Shown: one piece after another, positions 27,575-35,605 of the stretch
Layout of the letters: every line of letters starts with the position of its first letter
Position numbering within the stretch: the first letter of the stretch is position 1
NCBI GenBank assembly: GCA_965217125.1
Contig: OZ244244.1
Span: 496,001 to 560,000, forward strand
Source: JAAOIF01 sp965217125
Lineage (GTDB): Bacteria > Pseudomonadota > Gammaproteobacteria > PS1 > Pseudothioglobaceae
Direction of reading: 5' to 3'
Length of the DNA: 64,000 nucleotides
Made by a program: the position numbers and the translations under genes
The notes under the pieces: generated by a model
The model's input: only the letters and a program-made list of their open reading frames with translations
The model's database searches: none
Told to the model about the DNA's origin: nothing

Positions 27575-28163
27575 TATTAGTTAAGATTTGAGTCAGCTCA
27601 TCGGCAATATTTTGTATGGTGATATTATCCGTTAAATCACACATTTGTGTAACCTTCAAAGCTGGATAACCGCAAGGGTTTATTTGTGCAAAAGGGCGCA
27701 ATGACATATCAACATTCAGGCTTAAACCGTGGTAAGTCCTGCCATGTTTTACTTTAAGACCTAAAGCGGCAATTTTAGCGCCATCAACATACACCCCCGG
27801 TGCTGCTTTTTTTGTCTGTGCTTTAATATTGTAATTAGACAATAATTTGATGATTGAGCGCTCAATCAGATTAACCATTTTCCTAACCCCAATGCCAAGC
27901 CGTTTAATATCAATCAAACAATACACAATCAACTGTCCAGGTGCGTGATAAGTAATCTGCCCACCACGATCAGTTTTAATCACAGCGATATTGCTATTTG
28001 ATAATAGATGTTCTGGCTTGCTGGAAATACCCTCAGTAAATACACTTTGATGCTCAACCACCCAAAGCTCATCTTCGGTGTTTTCATCGCGAGTGCTACT
28101 AAAGAGCTTCATTTGCTCCCAAGTTGTTAGATAATCTTGGCGGCCTAAGTGGATAATGCGCAT
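27558..28163 (-). CDS. lipB: Octanoyl-[ACP]:protein N-octanoyltransferase LipB
   Basis: Transfers octanoate from ACP to lipoyl domains, supplying LipA's substrate. Family motifs are in place: DRGGQITYHAPGQLIVY, the Lys-containing ALGLKVKHGRTYHGLSLN, and the catalytic Cys in NPCGYPALKVTQM. Length 201. It lies between ybeD and lipA with a 4-bp gap and a 17-bp overlap. Confidence 0.96.
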   Translation of the reverse strand: MRIIHLGRQDYLTTWEQMKLFSSTRDENTEDELWVVEHQSVFTEGISSKPEHLLSNSNIAVIKTDRGGQITYHAPGQLIVYCLIDIKRLGIGVRKMVNLIERSIIKLLSNYNIKAQTKKAAPGVYVDGAKIAALGLKVKHGRTYHGLSLNVDMSLRPFAQINPCGYPALKVTQMCDLTDNITIQNIADELTQILTNNVARN

Positions 28164-28167
28164 ATTT

Positions 28168-28440
28168 TTAAAGCAGATAGGCGACTAAATGGCAATCTTG
28201 TAGCTCTTGGTTAAGCGCATCAAGTTGCACTCTGCTGGTGGCAATAATGCGCACTGTGAGAGAGGTATAATTGCCTTTAGAGCTGCGTTTTACACTGATT
28301 TGATTGGGATTTAGTGCATCTGTATATTTTTCAATAATAGTGCAAATTGTAGGCTTAAAATCCTCACATTCCTTGCCAAATACCTTAATCGGATAATCGC
28401 AAGGAAAGTTAAAAATATCTTCAGAGTTGGGTTTAATCAT
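28168..28440 (-). CDS. ybeD: YbeD/DUF493 family protein
   Basis: Small cytosolic protein (90 residues) of the DUF493 family with an ACT-like fold. It shows the expected pattern: FNFPCDYPIKVFGKE near the N-terminus and SVKRSSKGNYTSLTVRI in the middle. The gene is almost always next to lipB, as here, and is thought to be regulatory, but no activity is established. Confidence 0.92.
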   Translation of the reverse strand: MIKPNSEDIFNFPCDYPIKVFGKECEDFKPTICTIIEKYTDALNPNQISVKRSSKGNYTSLTVRIIATSRVQLDALNQELQDCHLVAYLL

Positions 28441-28451
28441 ATTAGGTGATT

Positions 28452-29378
28452 TTATCGTTTATTAGCCAATAATTTGCTAAATTTAAAAAAATGGTTAAAT
28501 TGCTTACGCTCAGCTTGGGCTTGGGTGATATTTATCAATTCAAAGCGCACTTTTGTGTTTGCTTGAGATTGTGCAAGTTTGGCCAGGTCTAAGGAAAATA
28601 CCGTGCCGATTTTCGCATAACCGCCAATGGTTGGCGCATCTTTTAGCAAAATAATTGGCAAGCCATCGGTGGCAATTTCAACACTGCCATAACTGATTCC
28701 CTCAGATATGCGGTTTTTATTTTTAAGCACCATCGGCACACCATTTAAGCGGCATCCTGTTCTGTCATTAGCATGGCTAATACTGTAGTTTTGATTAAAA
28801 AATAGATGGCGCTGATTAACACTAAAATCACTAAATTGATAGCTTGGCAATAGCCTTAAAAGCAGCTCAGCTGTGTAGTCTGGTATGTATTCTGCTGGGG
28901 TTAGGCTGTGCATAGTTTGCTGGCAAGGCCTATAGTTAAGCACATCACCTTGCTCTATTTTAGTGCCAATTTGTTCGCGTAAATTGACCGATCTTGAGCC
29001 AAATAATACAGCAGTATCAAACCCGCCTTGGACTGCTAAATAAGCGCGCACACCGCATTTAGGATTGCCCCAACTAAGCACATCACCCTTAGCCACTTTA
29101 ACGCTACACCACATAGGCGCTGGCTGGGCGTTAATTTTAAAATCCAAGTCCGCACCTGTTAGCGTAATTACCGTGTGCGCGCGTGTTTCTAATTGTAAGC
29201 CGCCAAAGCTAATTTCAATAACTGCATTATTAAAGTCATTATTGAGTAAATAATTACTCCAGGCATAGGCCTGTTCGTCCATTACCCCAGATTGGCTCAT
29301 ACCGTGCTGGGTATGGTGAAAACGCCCATAATCTTGAATGCTTGCCATAAATCCAGATTTGAGTACTTTAAAGCTCAT
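28452..29378 (-). CDS. pxpC: 5-oxoprolinase subunit C (biotin-dependent carboxyltransferase-like)
   Basis: One of three subunits of the bacterial ATP-dependent 5-oxoprolinase, which opens pyroglutamate to glutamate. It matches the KipA / allophanate-hydrolase-subunit-2-like family: GFMASIQDYGRFHHTQHGMS near the N-terminus and AYLAVQGGFDTAVLFGSRS in the middle, with LLKDAPTIGGYAKIG later. Length 308. It overlaps pxpB by 4 bp. The pxpA-pxpB-pxpC set is complete and compact. Confidence 0.93.
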   Translation of the reverse strand: MSFKVLKSGFMASIQDYGRFHHTQHGMSQSGVMDEQAYAWSNYLLNNDFNNAVIEISFGGLQLETRAHTVITLTGADLDFKINAQPAPMWCSVKVAKGDVLSWGNPKCGVRAYLAVQGGFDTAVLFGSRSVNLREQIGTKIEQGDVLNYRPCQQTMHSLTPAEYIPDYTAELLLRLLPSYQFSDFSVNQRHLFFNQNYSISHANDRTGCRLNGVPMVLKNKNRISEGISYGSVEIATDGLPIILLKDAPTIGGYAKIGTVFSLDLAKLAQSQANTKVRFELINITQAQAERKQFNHFFKFSKLLANKR

Positions 29379-30055
29379 AATAGCCCGCCTTGAGCAATAT
29401 ATTCATCGCGACTGATGGGGATAAACTTAACCCAATCGCCGATTTTAAATTTATCAATATTTGCTGGATTTTTCAAAGATAAATCAATCGGAGTGCGTCC
29501 AACAATGTTCCAGCCGCCTGAAGATTGCGCAGGATAAATGCCAGTTTGACAATCAGCAATGCCAACACTACCCGCAGGAATGCTGATTCTGGGCGTTTTT
29601 AATCTGGCTAATTGAATGCGCGCATCTACCTCGCCTAAAAAAGCAAATACTGGGCTAAAGCCAATCGCATACACCAAGTATTGATTAGCACTGTGAATCT
29701 CAATAAAACTAAGTAAATCCAAATTTTTTTCACTTAATATTCTATCCAAATCAAGCCCAGTTTCCAAGTGGTAATACACTGGGATATGAATAAATTTAGG
29801 CGTAGTTTGCCCAGCTGTATTGCCAATATTTTGCAGGCAATTCTCAACCTTATCAGAAAAACTTTGATGGCCAATCAAATTAAGGTCATAACTGACCAAT
29901 AGCGAAGTATAGCAGGGTGTTATATCAATAATCAATTCCCCTAACTTGCTTTTTAATTGTTGTGCAGTATTGCTAATAGTTGCTAACAATTCAGGGCTAA
30001 TATTAGCGCCTAAGTAAATCAGGATTGAATTTTCACTGGCTAAAACAATTTTCAT
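29375..30055 (-). CDS. pxpB: 5-oxoprolinase subunit B (KipI family)
   Basis: Second subunit of 5-oxoprolinase. Family motifs include IDITPCYTSLLVSYD and YAIGFSPVFAFLGEVDARI followed by RLKTPRISIPAGSVGIAD and GGWNIVGRTP. Length 226. It overlaps pxpA by 4 bp and pxpC by 4 bp, which implies a fixed-ratio complex made by translational coupling. Confidence 0.94.
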   Translation of the reverse strand: MKIVLASENSILIYLGANISPELLATISNTAQQLKSKLGELIIDITPCYTSLLVSYDLNLIGHQSFSDKVENCLQNIGNTAGQTTPKFIHIPVYYHLETGLDLDRILSEKNLDLLSFIEIHSANQYLVYAIGFSPVFAFLGEVDARIQLARLKTPRISIPAGSVGIADCQTGIYPAQSSGGWNIVGRTPIDLSLKNPANIDKFKIGDWVKFIPISRDEYIAQGGLL

Positions 30056-30714
30056 CGCTTGCCTATTTTAGTCAATGCTTCAACTGAGGCTGGATTATCG
30101 CTATGAAAGCAAATTGTATCAATTTTAAAAGATGAGTTATCTGCAAAAGTTCGATATTGTTTAATAATGGCATTTGCATCAGTTAATACTGCGCCTTTTG
30201 CAGCGCGAGGAATCATCACCATGCCTTGATAAGCACGGTCAGCAAACACTTCGTATAATAACTTAACAGGCAAATGATTAACATAATCTTGTCGTGCCGC
30301 CAACACTAATGACAAATTGCTATCAATATGCTGGATAACACCCATCAGCACTTTTAATATATTTGCTTTTTTAATCATATCGTGATACAAAGCGCCATGC
30401 GGTTTAATATATTCGAGTTTTGCCCCCTCATCAAGGCAAAGTGTTTGTAGCAAATGCACTTGCTGATAGATTAAATCAAACAATTCATCATCATTAAGAT
30501 GCTGACTAAGTCGCCCAAAATCAACCCTATCAACATAACTCGGATGAGCGCCAATCCTCACTCCATTTTGCTTTGCCAGCCTGATAGTTTGTAGCATGCT
30601 TTGCTCATCACCCACATGACCGCCACAGGCAATATTCGCCATATCAATCAACGGCATTACCACAGCATCTGGGTTTGGTGTTAAACATTCACCTAAATCA
30701 CAGTTAATTAACAT
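30052..30714 (-). CDS. pxpA: 5-oxoprolinase subunit A (LamB/YcsF family)
   Basis: Third subunit of 5-oxoprolinase. It begins MLINCDLGECLTPNPDAVVM and contains ANIACGGHVGDE, RIGAHPSYVDRVDFGR and YIKPHGALYHDM, the conserved metal/active-site regions of the LamB/YcsF family. At 220 residues it is slightly shorter than E. coli PxpA (244). Its ATG overlaps the TGA of the AbiEii-like gene by one base (TGATG), so an unrelated defence-type gene is translationally joined to this metabolic operon. Confidence 0.94.
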   Translation of the reverse strand: MLINCDLGECLTPNPDAVVMPLIDMANIACGGHVGDEQSMLQTIRLAKQNGVRIGAHPSYVDRVDFGRLSQHLNDDELFDLIYQQVHLLQTLCLDEGAKLEYIKPHGALYHDMIKKANILKVLMGVIQHIDSNLSLVLAARQDYVNHLPVKLLYEVFADRAYQGMVMIPRAAKGAVLTDANAIIKQYRTFADNSSFKIDTICFHSDNPASVEALTKIGKR

Positions 30715-31379
30715 CAGTTTTTGCCAATATTGTCAATCATTTTTTTGATAGGAATGGATTTTAAAATTTTATCCTCTCTATGTGATTCTGAAAACAAATT
30801 GGCATCTTTTTTAAGGGCGATACTAAAATCTTTTGCTTGTTTGATTTGGTTGCTAGTTAGGTTGCCGTTGTATTTTTTAAGAATATGGCTTAAATCGTAT
30901 AAATCCCTAATTTGAGCACGACCAGTTTCTAAATTAGCAGCTTTCATTTTCATATCAAAAAGGTCGTTAATAGAATAAGTGTTTATACCATTTACTTGGA
31001 CAGCTTTGGTGGCTTGTATATTGTTGTTTTTGATTTCTATTTTTAGACTGCCAACTGCGCCATTATTTTCATAAATAAATTTGTATCTTGATGTTGTTAA
31101 AGTATCTTTTACCATTTTGAAATTTGTAACTGATATACTAGATTTTTTAAGTGAGACCTTCGCGCTGCAAAGGTCTCTAAGTATTTGAATAATTTTTGAT
31201 TTTAAGTTGAGTTTAATTGGAGAATCAAAATCTAAATCTTCAGAATGTCGGTCTAAGTTGTAGCAAAATAATAAGGCTGTTCCGCTTTTTAATGTAAGAG
31301 GTAAATTCTGCAACCCATCTAAAACAACTTTTATGGTTTGTTGATGAACTTTGTCCTGATTGCTAATGTTTGGCTTCAT
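30714..31379 (-). CDS. AbiEii/MenT-type nucleotidyltransferase (toxin-like)
   Basis: Member of the AbiEii/AbiGii nucleotidyltransferase family, found as toxins in toxin-antitoxin and abortive-infection systems. The key signature is at residues 31-52: KSGTALLFCYNLDRHSEDLD, with the catalytic Asp48/Asp50 pair. The frame opens six codons earlier, but the ATG at 31379 (MKPNISNQDK) is the better start; it overlaps the upstream gene by 17 bp. Residues 68-77 (RDLCSAKVSL) are encoded by a 25-bp mobile-element end pair plus its target duplication. Whether the protein is still active is unknown. The 221 residues are near the family norm. Confidence 0.78.
   Translation of the reverse strand: MKPNISNQDKVHQQTIKVVLDGLQNLPLTLKSGTALLFCYNLDRHSEDLDFDSPIKLNLKSKIIQILRDLCSAKVSLKKSSISVTNFKMVKDTLTTSRYKFIYENNGAVGSLKIEIKNNNIQATKAVQVNGINTYSINDLFDMKMKAANLETGRAQIRDLYDLSHILKKYNGNLTSNQIKQAKDFSIALKKDANLFSESHREDKILKSIPIKKMIDNIGKN
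31153..31177. mobile_element. 25-bp micro-element (IS ends only) inserted in frame in the AbiEii-like gene
   Basis: Begins GAGACC and ends GGTCTC. Read on the minus strand, the first 20 bases (GAGACCTTTGCAGCGCGAAG) match the left end of the IS remnant at 31874, and the last bases supply the right end. It is flanked on both sides by TAAGT (31148-31152 and 31178-31182), a 5-bp direct repeat. Element plus duplication add 30 bp, exactly ten codons, so the reading frame is kept. An identical 25-mer lies at 32876-32900. Confidence 0.8.
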
Positions 31380-31809
31380 GATTAATCCAGTTATCAATTT
31401 CTGAATTAGCTAATATACTGAGATACTGTTTGTATAACGTATGTTTTTCGTTTTGAGTGTTGAGCCAGTCATTAATATTAAAAAACAACGATTTTAACGG
31501 CTTATTTCTTTTTATTCTGTTGAAGAATAAATCCGCTAATGCACGATAATGATTTGAAGCGTATGTTTTGTCTGAATTCGGATTTTCTGAGAAGATGTTA
31601 TACTTATTTAGGGTAGCTGATACTTCAATAATCCCCTGTTCATTCCAAGGTGTATTTTTAGTTTGCTCGATATAATATTCATGTGGGTCGCTTAAAAAAT
31701 AATTGTAAAAATTCCAGTCGCCCGTCATTTCTTTATTGGAAATATTAAGCGCTGTTCTTGCCGTTAAATAAGAATTAGGCGAGGTATTGAGTTTGGTTAT
31801 TATTTGCAT
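31363..31809 (-). CDS. Hypothetical protein, candidate partner of the AbiEii-like gene
   Basis: I do not recognise this protein. From the ATG at 31809 it has 148 residues (MQIITKLNTSPNSYLTARTA...), is rich in Asn, aromatic residues and Lys, and has no signal peptide or membrane segment. The frame is open further up to 31977, but that part runs into the IS remnant and is not likely coding. It overlaps the AbiEii-like gene by 17 bp, so the pair is translationally coupled; position suggests an antitoxin or cofactor, although it does not look like the winged-helix AbiEi antitoxin. A TATAAT-like sequence occurs just before the ATG. Confidence 0.6.
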   Translation of the reverse strand: MQIITKLNTSPNSYLTARTALNISNKEMTGDWNFYNYFLSDPHEYYIEQTKNTPWNEQGIIEVSATLNKYNIFSENPNSDKTYASNHYRALADLFFNRIKRNKPLKSLFFNINDWLNTQNEKHTLYKQYLSILANSEIDNWINHEAKH

Positions 31810-31873
31810 AGTGCTTATTATAACATAATGGCTTGTATCGTCTAAAATTAACATCTGGCTTTGTTTATAATTT

Positions 31874-32788
31874 GAGACCTTTGCAGCGCGAAGCCTACCC
31901 TTGGGGTATAAATATGAATAATCATCAACAATCCACTTTTTACCCCTCAAGGGGGCACTGAACAGAGTGAAACGCATAAAACAGCACCTTTTTTACCCAA
32001 AAATTCGGCAAATAACCAGCTATTCTTCTTATTTTTGGGTAAAAAATGCACTATTTTCCGCATTCCCTAAATCGCACTGGGTTAATGCAGTGGCCTCAAG
32101 ATATTGAAGCTGCTTATAATGTCAAAGTTGCTGCTGATGGCAAAAAGAAAACCACTTATGGTTTTAAAATGCACGCTAATACCGATGAAGATGGTTTTGT
32201 GAAAAAGATGACTTACACACCAGGTAATGTGCACGACTCGAAAGAATTTGATAAATTGATAGGTGTAGAAAAAACTAAAGACAAGCTGAAAACCTGTGGG
32301 CAGGTGTATGCCGATAGTGCTTATGCTAATAAAAAAAATGATGAAAAGCTCGGCAAACAAAATAATAAAGTTCTGCACCGTGCTTATAGAAACAAGCCAT
32401 TAACCAAACAACAGAAACAACAAAATAAACAACGCTCATCTATTCGCTATATTGTTGAACGCACCTTTGGGTTGCTTAACAACATCACGGCTTAGGCAAG
32501 GCAAGATACCTTGGGATAGAGAGAAACAAAACCAGAGCACAGCTTATTGCCATGAGTCATAACCTAAAAACTGGGATGAATATTTTTAAACAGATGCGAA
32601 ATTTGCAAGATTGTTGCGTCTAATGAGTAGTGAAAGGCTAAAAATAGAGAAATAAAGCGACAAAATCCAAATAAATCAAAGATTTTTTAGATTTTTATGG
32701 AGAAAATAGGGATTTTTTAGAAAATATTTTTGAAAAAAACATGAAGGTTGAAATCAAGATGAAAAATTATGAATTATGCAAAGGTCTC
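31874..32788 (+). mobile_element. IS5-like element remnant, copy A (rearranged)
   Basis: Bounded by short inverted ends GAGACCTTTGCA at 31874-31885 and its complement at 32777-32788. There is no matching flanking direct repeat (AATTT against ATAGT). Inside are a block from about 31941 to 32083 that is also present in copy B but in a different position, then a transposase fragment, then a non-coding right end. The right part 32493-32788 is nearly identical to 39739-40034 in copy B. It is a defective, internally rearranged IS. Confidence 0.8.
32046..32623 (+). pseudogene. IS5-family DDE transposase, N-terminally truncated and frameshifted
   Basis: The frame from 32046 to 32495 encodes the catalytic core of an IS5-type transposase: TYGFKMHANTDEDGFVKKMT, a second acidic residue in VYADSAYANKK and the Glu in YIVERTFGLL. 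The N-terminal part with the first catalytic Asp is absent. After GLL a missing A near 32478 (CTTAAC where CTTAAAC would keep the frame) shifts into another frame; the original end continues as GKARYLGIERNKTRAQLI to the TAA at 32621-32623. Not functional as it stands. Confidence 0.85.
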
Positions 32789-32875
32789 ATAGTAAAAAAG
32801 ACTCACTGCATTAGACAAAAGTACTCGTCAAAAATCCTAAAATACGCCTCTTTTTTTGTTAAAAAACTTACTAAT

Positions 32876-32900
32876 GAGACCTTCGCGCTGCAAAGGTCTC
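32876..32900. mobile_element. 25-bp micro-element, second copy
   Basis: Identical in sequence and orientation to the 25-mer at 31153-31177, starting GAGACC and ending GGTCTC. It is flanked by ACTAAT on both sides (32870-32875 and 32901-32906), a 6-bp direct repeat that looks like a target-site duplication. It lies in the intergenic region between IS copy A and the ABC operon promoter. Confidence 0.75.
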
Positions 32901-33027
32901 ACTAATACGGACGTTGCTTGCATTTTTTTTTGCCTCAAGCAGATATGTTTTATGCATTTTTACTTCGCACTTTTACCTAATATAGCGGTCTTTAAAAATG
33001 CAAAAATTTGTGGTATTATATATTTTG

Positions 33028-33056
33028 TTGACAATCACATAATTGGTTGTTAGAAT
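33028..33056 (+). promoter_or_regulatory. Sigma-70 promoter of the ABC transporter operon
   Basis: TTGACA at 33028-33033, a 17-base spacer and TAGAAT at 33051-33056: a consensus -35 and one mismatch in the -10. It points toward the substrate-binding protein gene at 33210 and implies a leader of about 145 bases. Confidence 0.7.
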
Positions 33057-33091
33057 GATGGAATTGCAATTATTTAACTGGAGTATTTTTT

Positions 33092-33103
33092 ATTGTACAC
33101 AAT
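33092..33103. promoter_or_regulatory. Candidate operator for the GntR/FCD regulator of the operon
   Basis: ATTGT-AC-ACAAT is an inverted repeat of the TNGT...ACNA type bound by FCD-subfamily GntR regulators. It lies about 36 bases past the predicted -10 element, where a bound repressor would block transcription. A GntR/FCD gene is the sixth gene of the operon. Assignment is inference from position and motif. Confidence 0.35.
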
Positions 33104-33209
33104 ACTAAATATGTGCATTTTTTATGTTTACATGATAAATTGTTGTGAAAAAATAGAAGTAAAAATAAAATAAATAACATTTAATATACAACAACTAGGA
33201 GAATATATA

Positions 33210-34544
33210 ATGAATGATAAATATACTTTAAACCGTAGGCAGATGTTAAAAGCTAGTGCAACGCTTGCAGTTGCGCCTATGTTTTTTACCAAAAATGCTT
33301 GGGCTACGAAAAATTTTATGAACAACCCAGGTTCTTCATCTACAGTAACATTAGGCTTTAATGTACCTCAAACTGGTGCTTATGCCGATGAAGGTGCTGA
33401 TGAATTACGAGCGTTTAAACTAGCAGTAAAGCATCTTAATGGACAAGGTGATGGTGGTATGATAAATACTATGAAGCCAACAAGTTTACGAGGTAATGGC
33501 ATTTTAGGTAAAAAAGTTATCTATGTAACTGGCGATACTCAAACTAAATCAGACGCAGCACGAGCATCTGCAAAACGTATGATTGAAAAAGATGGCGTGG
33601 TTATGTTTTCTGGTGGTTCATCATCAGGTGTTGCCATAGCAGTACAAGGTTTAGCCCAAGAGTTAGGTGTTGTATTTATGGCAGGGTTAACCCATTCTAA
33701 CGATACTACTGGTAAAGATAAGCGTCGTTATGGCTTTCGTCACTTTTTTAATGCGAAGATGTCAGGCTCAGCACTTGGTCCTGTATTAAAAAAAGAAATG
33801 GGTACGCAGCGTAAAGCCTACCATTTAACCGCAGATTATACTTGGGGTTGGACTCAAGAACAATCAATAAGAGAAACTACAGAAGCATTAGGATGGTCAA
33901 CGGTAGCAACGGTTAAAACCCCTGTTGGTGCTGGTGATTTCTCGCAGTTTATAACCCCGATTTTAAATTCTGGTGCGGATGTGCTTATTCTTAATCATTA
34001 TGGTAAGGATATGATTAACTCACTAACCCAAGCAGTGCAATTTGGGCTACGTGATAAACAAGTAAACGGTAAGAATTTTGAGATCGTTGTGCCCTTGTAT
34101 TCTCGCTTGATGGCACAAGGTGCTGGTAAAAATTTGCAAGGCATCCTTGGCACCGCTAATTGGGATTGGCAGTTACAAGACGCCGGTTCAAGGGCATTTG
34201 TCAAATCATTTGGTAGTGAATATGGATTTCCACCATCAATGGCAGCACAAACTTGTTATGCTCAAACTTTGCTTTATGCTGATGCATGTGAGCGTTCTGA
34301 TACTTTTTATCCGCCTACAGTTATTAGATATTTAGAAGGTTTTAAGTTTGACGGCATGGGTAATGGTGCTACTGAGTATCGTGCAGCAGATCATCAGTGC
34401 TTTAAGTCTGTACTCGTGGTGCGTGGCAAGCAAAACCCATCAAATCAATACGACTTACTTGATATTGTTAAAGAAGTTCCTCGTGCTGATGTTGAGTATG
34501 ATCCATCAATATTTGGCGGCGATTTAGGACCCTATGTTGTATGA
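33210..34544 (+). CDS. ABC transporter substrate-binding protein, branched-chain amino acid type, Tat signal
   Basis: 444 residues of the Peripla_BP_6 / LivK-like family that captures small organic solutes in the periplasm. The N-terminus carries a twin-arginine signal (NRRQMLKASATLAVAPMFF). Mature-domain motifs include VTLGFNVPQTGAYADEGADE, MFSGGSSSGVAIA and LILNHYGKDMINSL. The AGGAG ribosome site is 9 bases upstream. Its ligand cannot be read from sequence; the linked lyase-like gene points to a carboxylic acid rather than an amino acid. First gene of a seven-gene operon. Confidence 0.88.
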   Translation: MNDKYTLNRRQMLKASATLAVAPMFFTKNAWATKNFMNNPGSSSTVTLGFNVPQTGAYADEGADELRAFKLAVKHLNGQGDGGMINTMKPTSLRGNGILGKKVIYVTGDTQTKSDAARASAKRMIEKDGVVMFSGGSSSGVAIAVQGLAQELGVVFMAGLTHSNDTTGKDKRRYGFRHFFNAKMSGSALGPVLKKEMGTQRKAYHLTADYTWGWTQEQSIRETTEALGWSTVATVKTPVGAGDFSQFITPILNSGADVLILNHYGKDMINSLTQAVQFGLRDKQVNGKNFEIVVPLYSRLMAQGAGKNLQGILGTANWDWQLQDAGSRAFVKSFGSEYGFPPSMAAQTCYAQTLLYADACERSDTFYPPTVIRYLEGFKFDGMGNGATEYRAADHQCFKSVLVVRGKQNPSNQYDLLDIVKEVPRADVEYDPSIFGGDLGPYVV

Positions 34545-34591
34545 TGACACCATGTTAAGTATTGAATTAGTATTATTAAAGCAAAAAAATT

Positions 34592-35605
34592 GTGGATGCA
34601 GTACTAATACAATTACTTAACGGCCTTGATAAAGGCGGTGCTTATGCCCTAATTGCGCTTGGTTTAACCCTTGTTTTTGGCACTTTAGGAGTTGTTAATT
34701 TTGCCCATGGCGCACTATTTTTGATAGGTGCTTTTTGTGCGGTAACTTTTCAAAAACTTCTCACTATATCTAAAAAAGTGCTAGACCCTAGTATCACCTT
34801 TTTTGAATCATACATCGAGCAACCTTATTTAGAAATTTGGTTTGGAGACACCGGGCTTATGATTATAGATTACGCAGTGCCGCTATCTATTTTTATGGCA
34901 GTGCCGGTGATGTTGTTAATAGGGCTTGCTATGGAGCGTGGTCTCATCCGTCATTTTTATAAGCGTAGCCATGCTGAGCAAATTTTAGTAACTTTTGGCT
35001 TGGCTATTGTGCTCCAAGAAATTGTGCGTCACTTCTTTGGCGCTAATCCGATTCCAACCCCAGCACCAGATATTGTCTCTGGTAGTGCTAACATTGGTGT
35101 TTGGATTGGTCTTGGTGAAAACTTTGTCTATCCATGGTGGCGGCTGATTTATCTGGCTACTGCTAGTGTTATAATTGCTTCGGTATTTGCTTTTTTGCAC
35201 CTTACAACCTTTGGTATGGTGGTGCGTGCTGGAATGTATGATCGGCAAATGGTATGCTTTTTAGGTATCAACATCCAAAGAAAATTTACTATTATTTTTG
35301 GTTTGGCTGCGGTTGTTGCTGGAGTTGCTGGGGTCATGTATGCGCCAATTCTACCGCCCGACTATCATATGGGTATGGATTTTTTAGTGATTTCCTTTGT
35401 GATTGTGGTTGTGGGCGGTATGGGATCGCTCATAGGCGCAGTTACGGCTGGGTTTTTACTAGGTATCTTACAATCATTAGCTGCGATGACTGAGGTAAAT
35501 TCATGGCTACCGGGTATTGATCAAATTATTATATATTTAGTAGCTGTGGTTATTTTGTTAACACGCCCACGTGGCTTGATGGGACGCAAAGGAGTGATGG
35601 AGTGA
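34592..35605 (+). CDS. livH: ABC transporter permease, LivH-like
   Basis: Inner-membrane permease of the branched-chain amino acid (HAAT) ABC family; the symbol is family-level. It begins with GTG (MDAVLIQLLNGLDKGGAYAL) and shows typical LivH features: LTLVFGTLGVVNFAHGALF, FGLAIVLQEIVRHFFG, and the EAA-like region GMGSLIGAVTAGFLLGIL. Length 337. No clear Shine-Dalgarno is visible. Its stop overlaps the GTG start of the next permease (GTGA). Confidence 0.9.
   Translation: MDAVLIQLLNGLDKGGAYALIALGLTLVFGTLGVVNFAHGALFLIGAFCAVTFQKLLTISKKVLDPSITFFESYIEQPYLEIWFGDTGLMIIDYAVPLSIFMAVPVMLLIGLAMERGLIRHFYKRSHAEQILVTFGLAIVLQEIVRHFFGANPIPTPAPDIVSGSANIGVWIGLGENFVYPWWRLIYLATASVIIASVFAFLHLTTFGMVVRAGMYDRQMVCFLGINIQRKFTIIFGLAAVVAGVAGVMYAPILPPDYHMGMDFLVISFVIVVVGGMGSLIGAVTAGFLLGILQSLAAMTEVNSWLPGIDQIIIYLVAVVILLTRPRGLMGRKGVME

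Larger units (their letters stand above)
32789..33209. other. Gene-free region between IS copy A and the ABC operon
   Basis: I see no credible gene here. It holds the second 25-bp micro-element, a sigma-70 promoter, a candidate operator and an about 150-base 5' leader ahead of the ABC operon. The leader contains two small palindromes (AATTGCAATT near 33062-33071 and ATTGTACACAAT) and an AGGAG ribosome site just before the first gene. Confidence 0.6.

Noticed and set aside
31810..31977. N-terminal extension of the gene before the AbiEii-like gene
   Set aside because: The extension runs into the left end of IS copy A; the ATG at 31809 gives a coherent protein.
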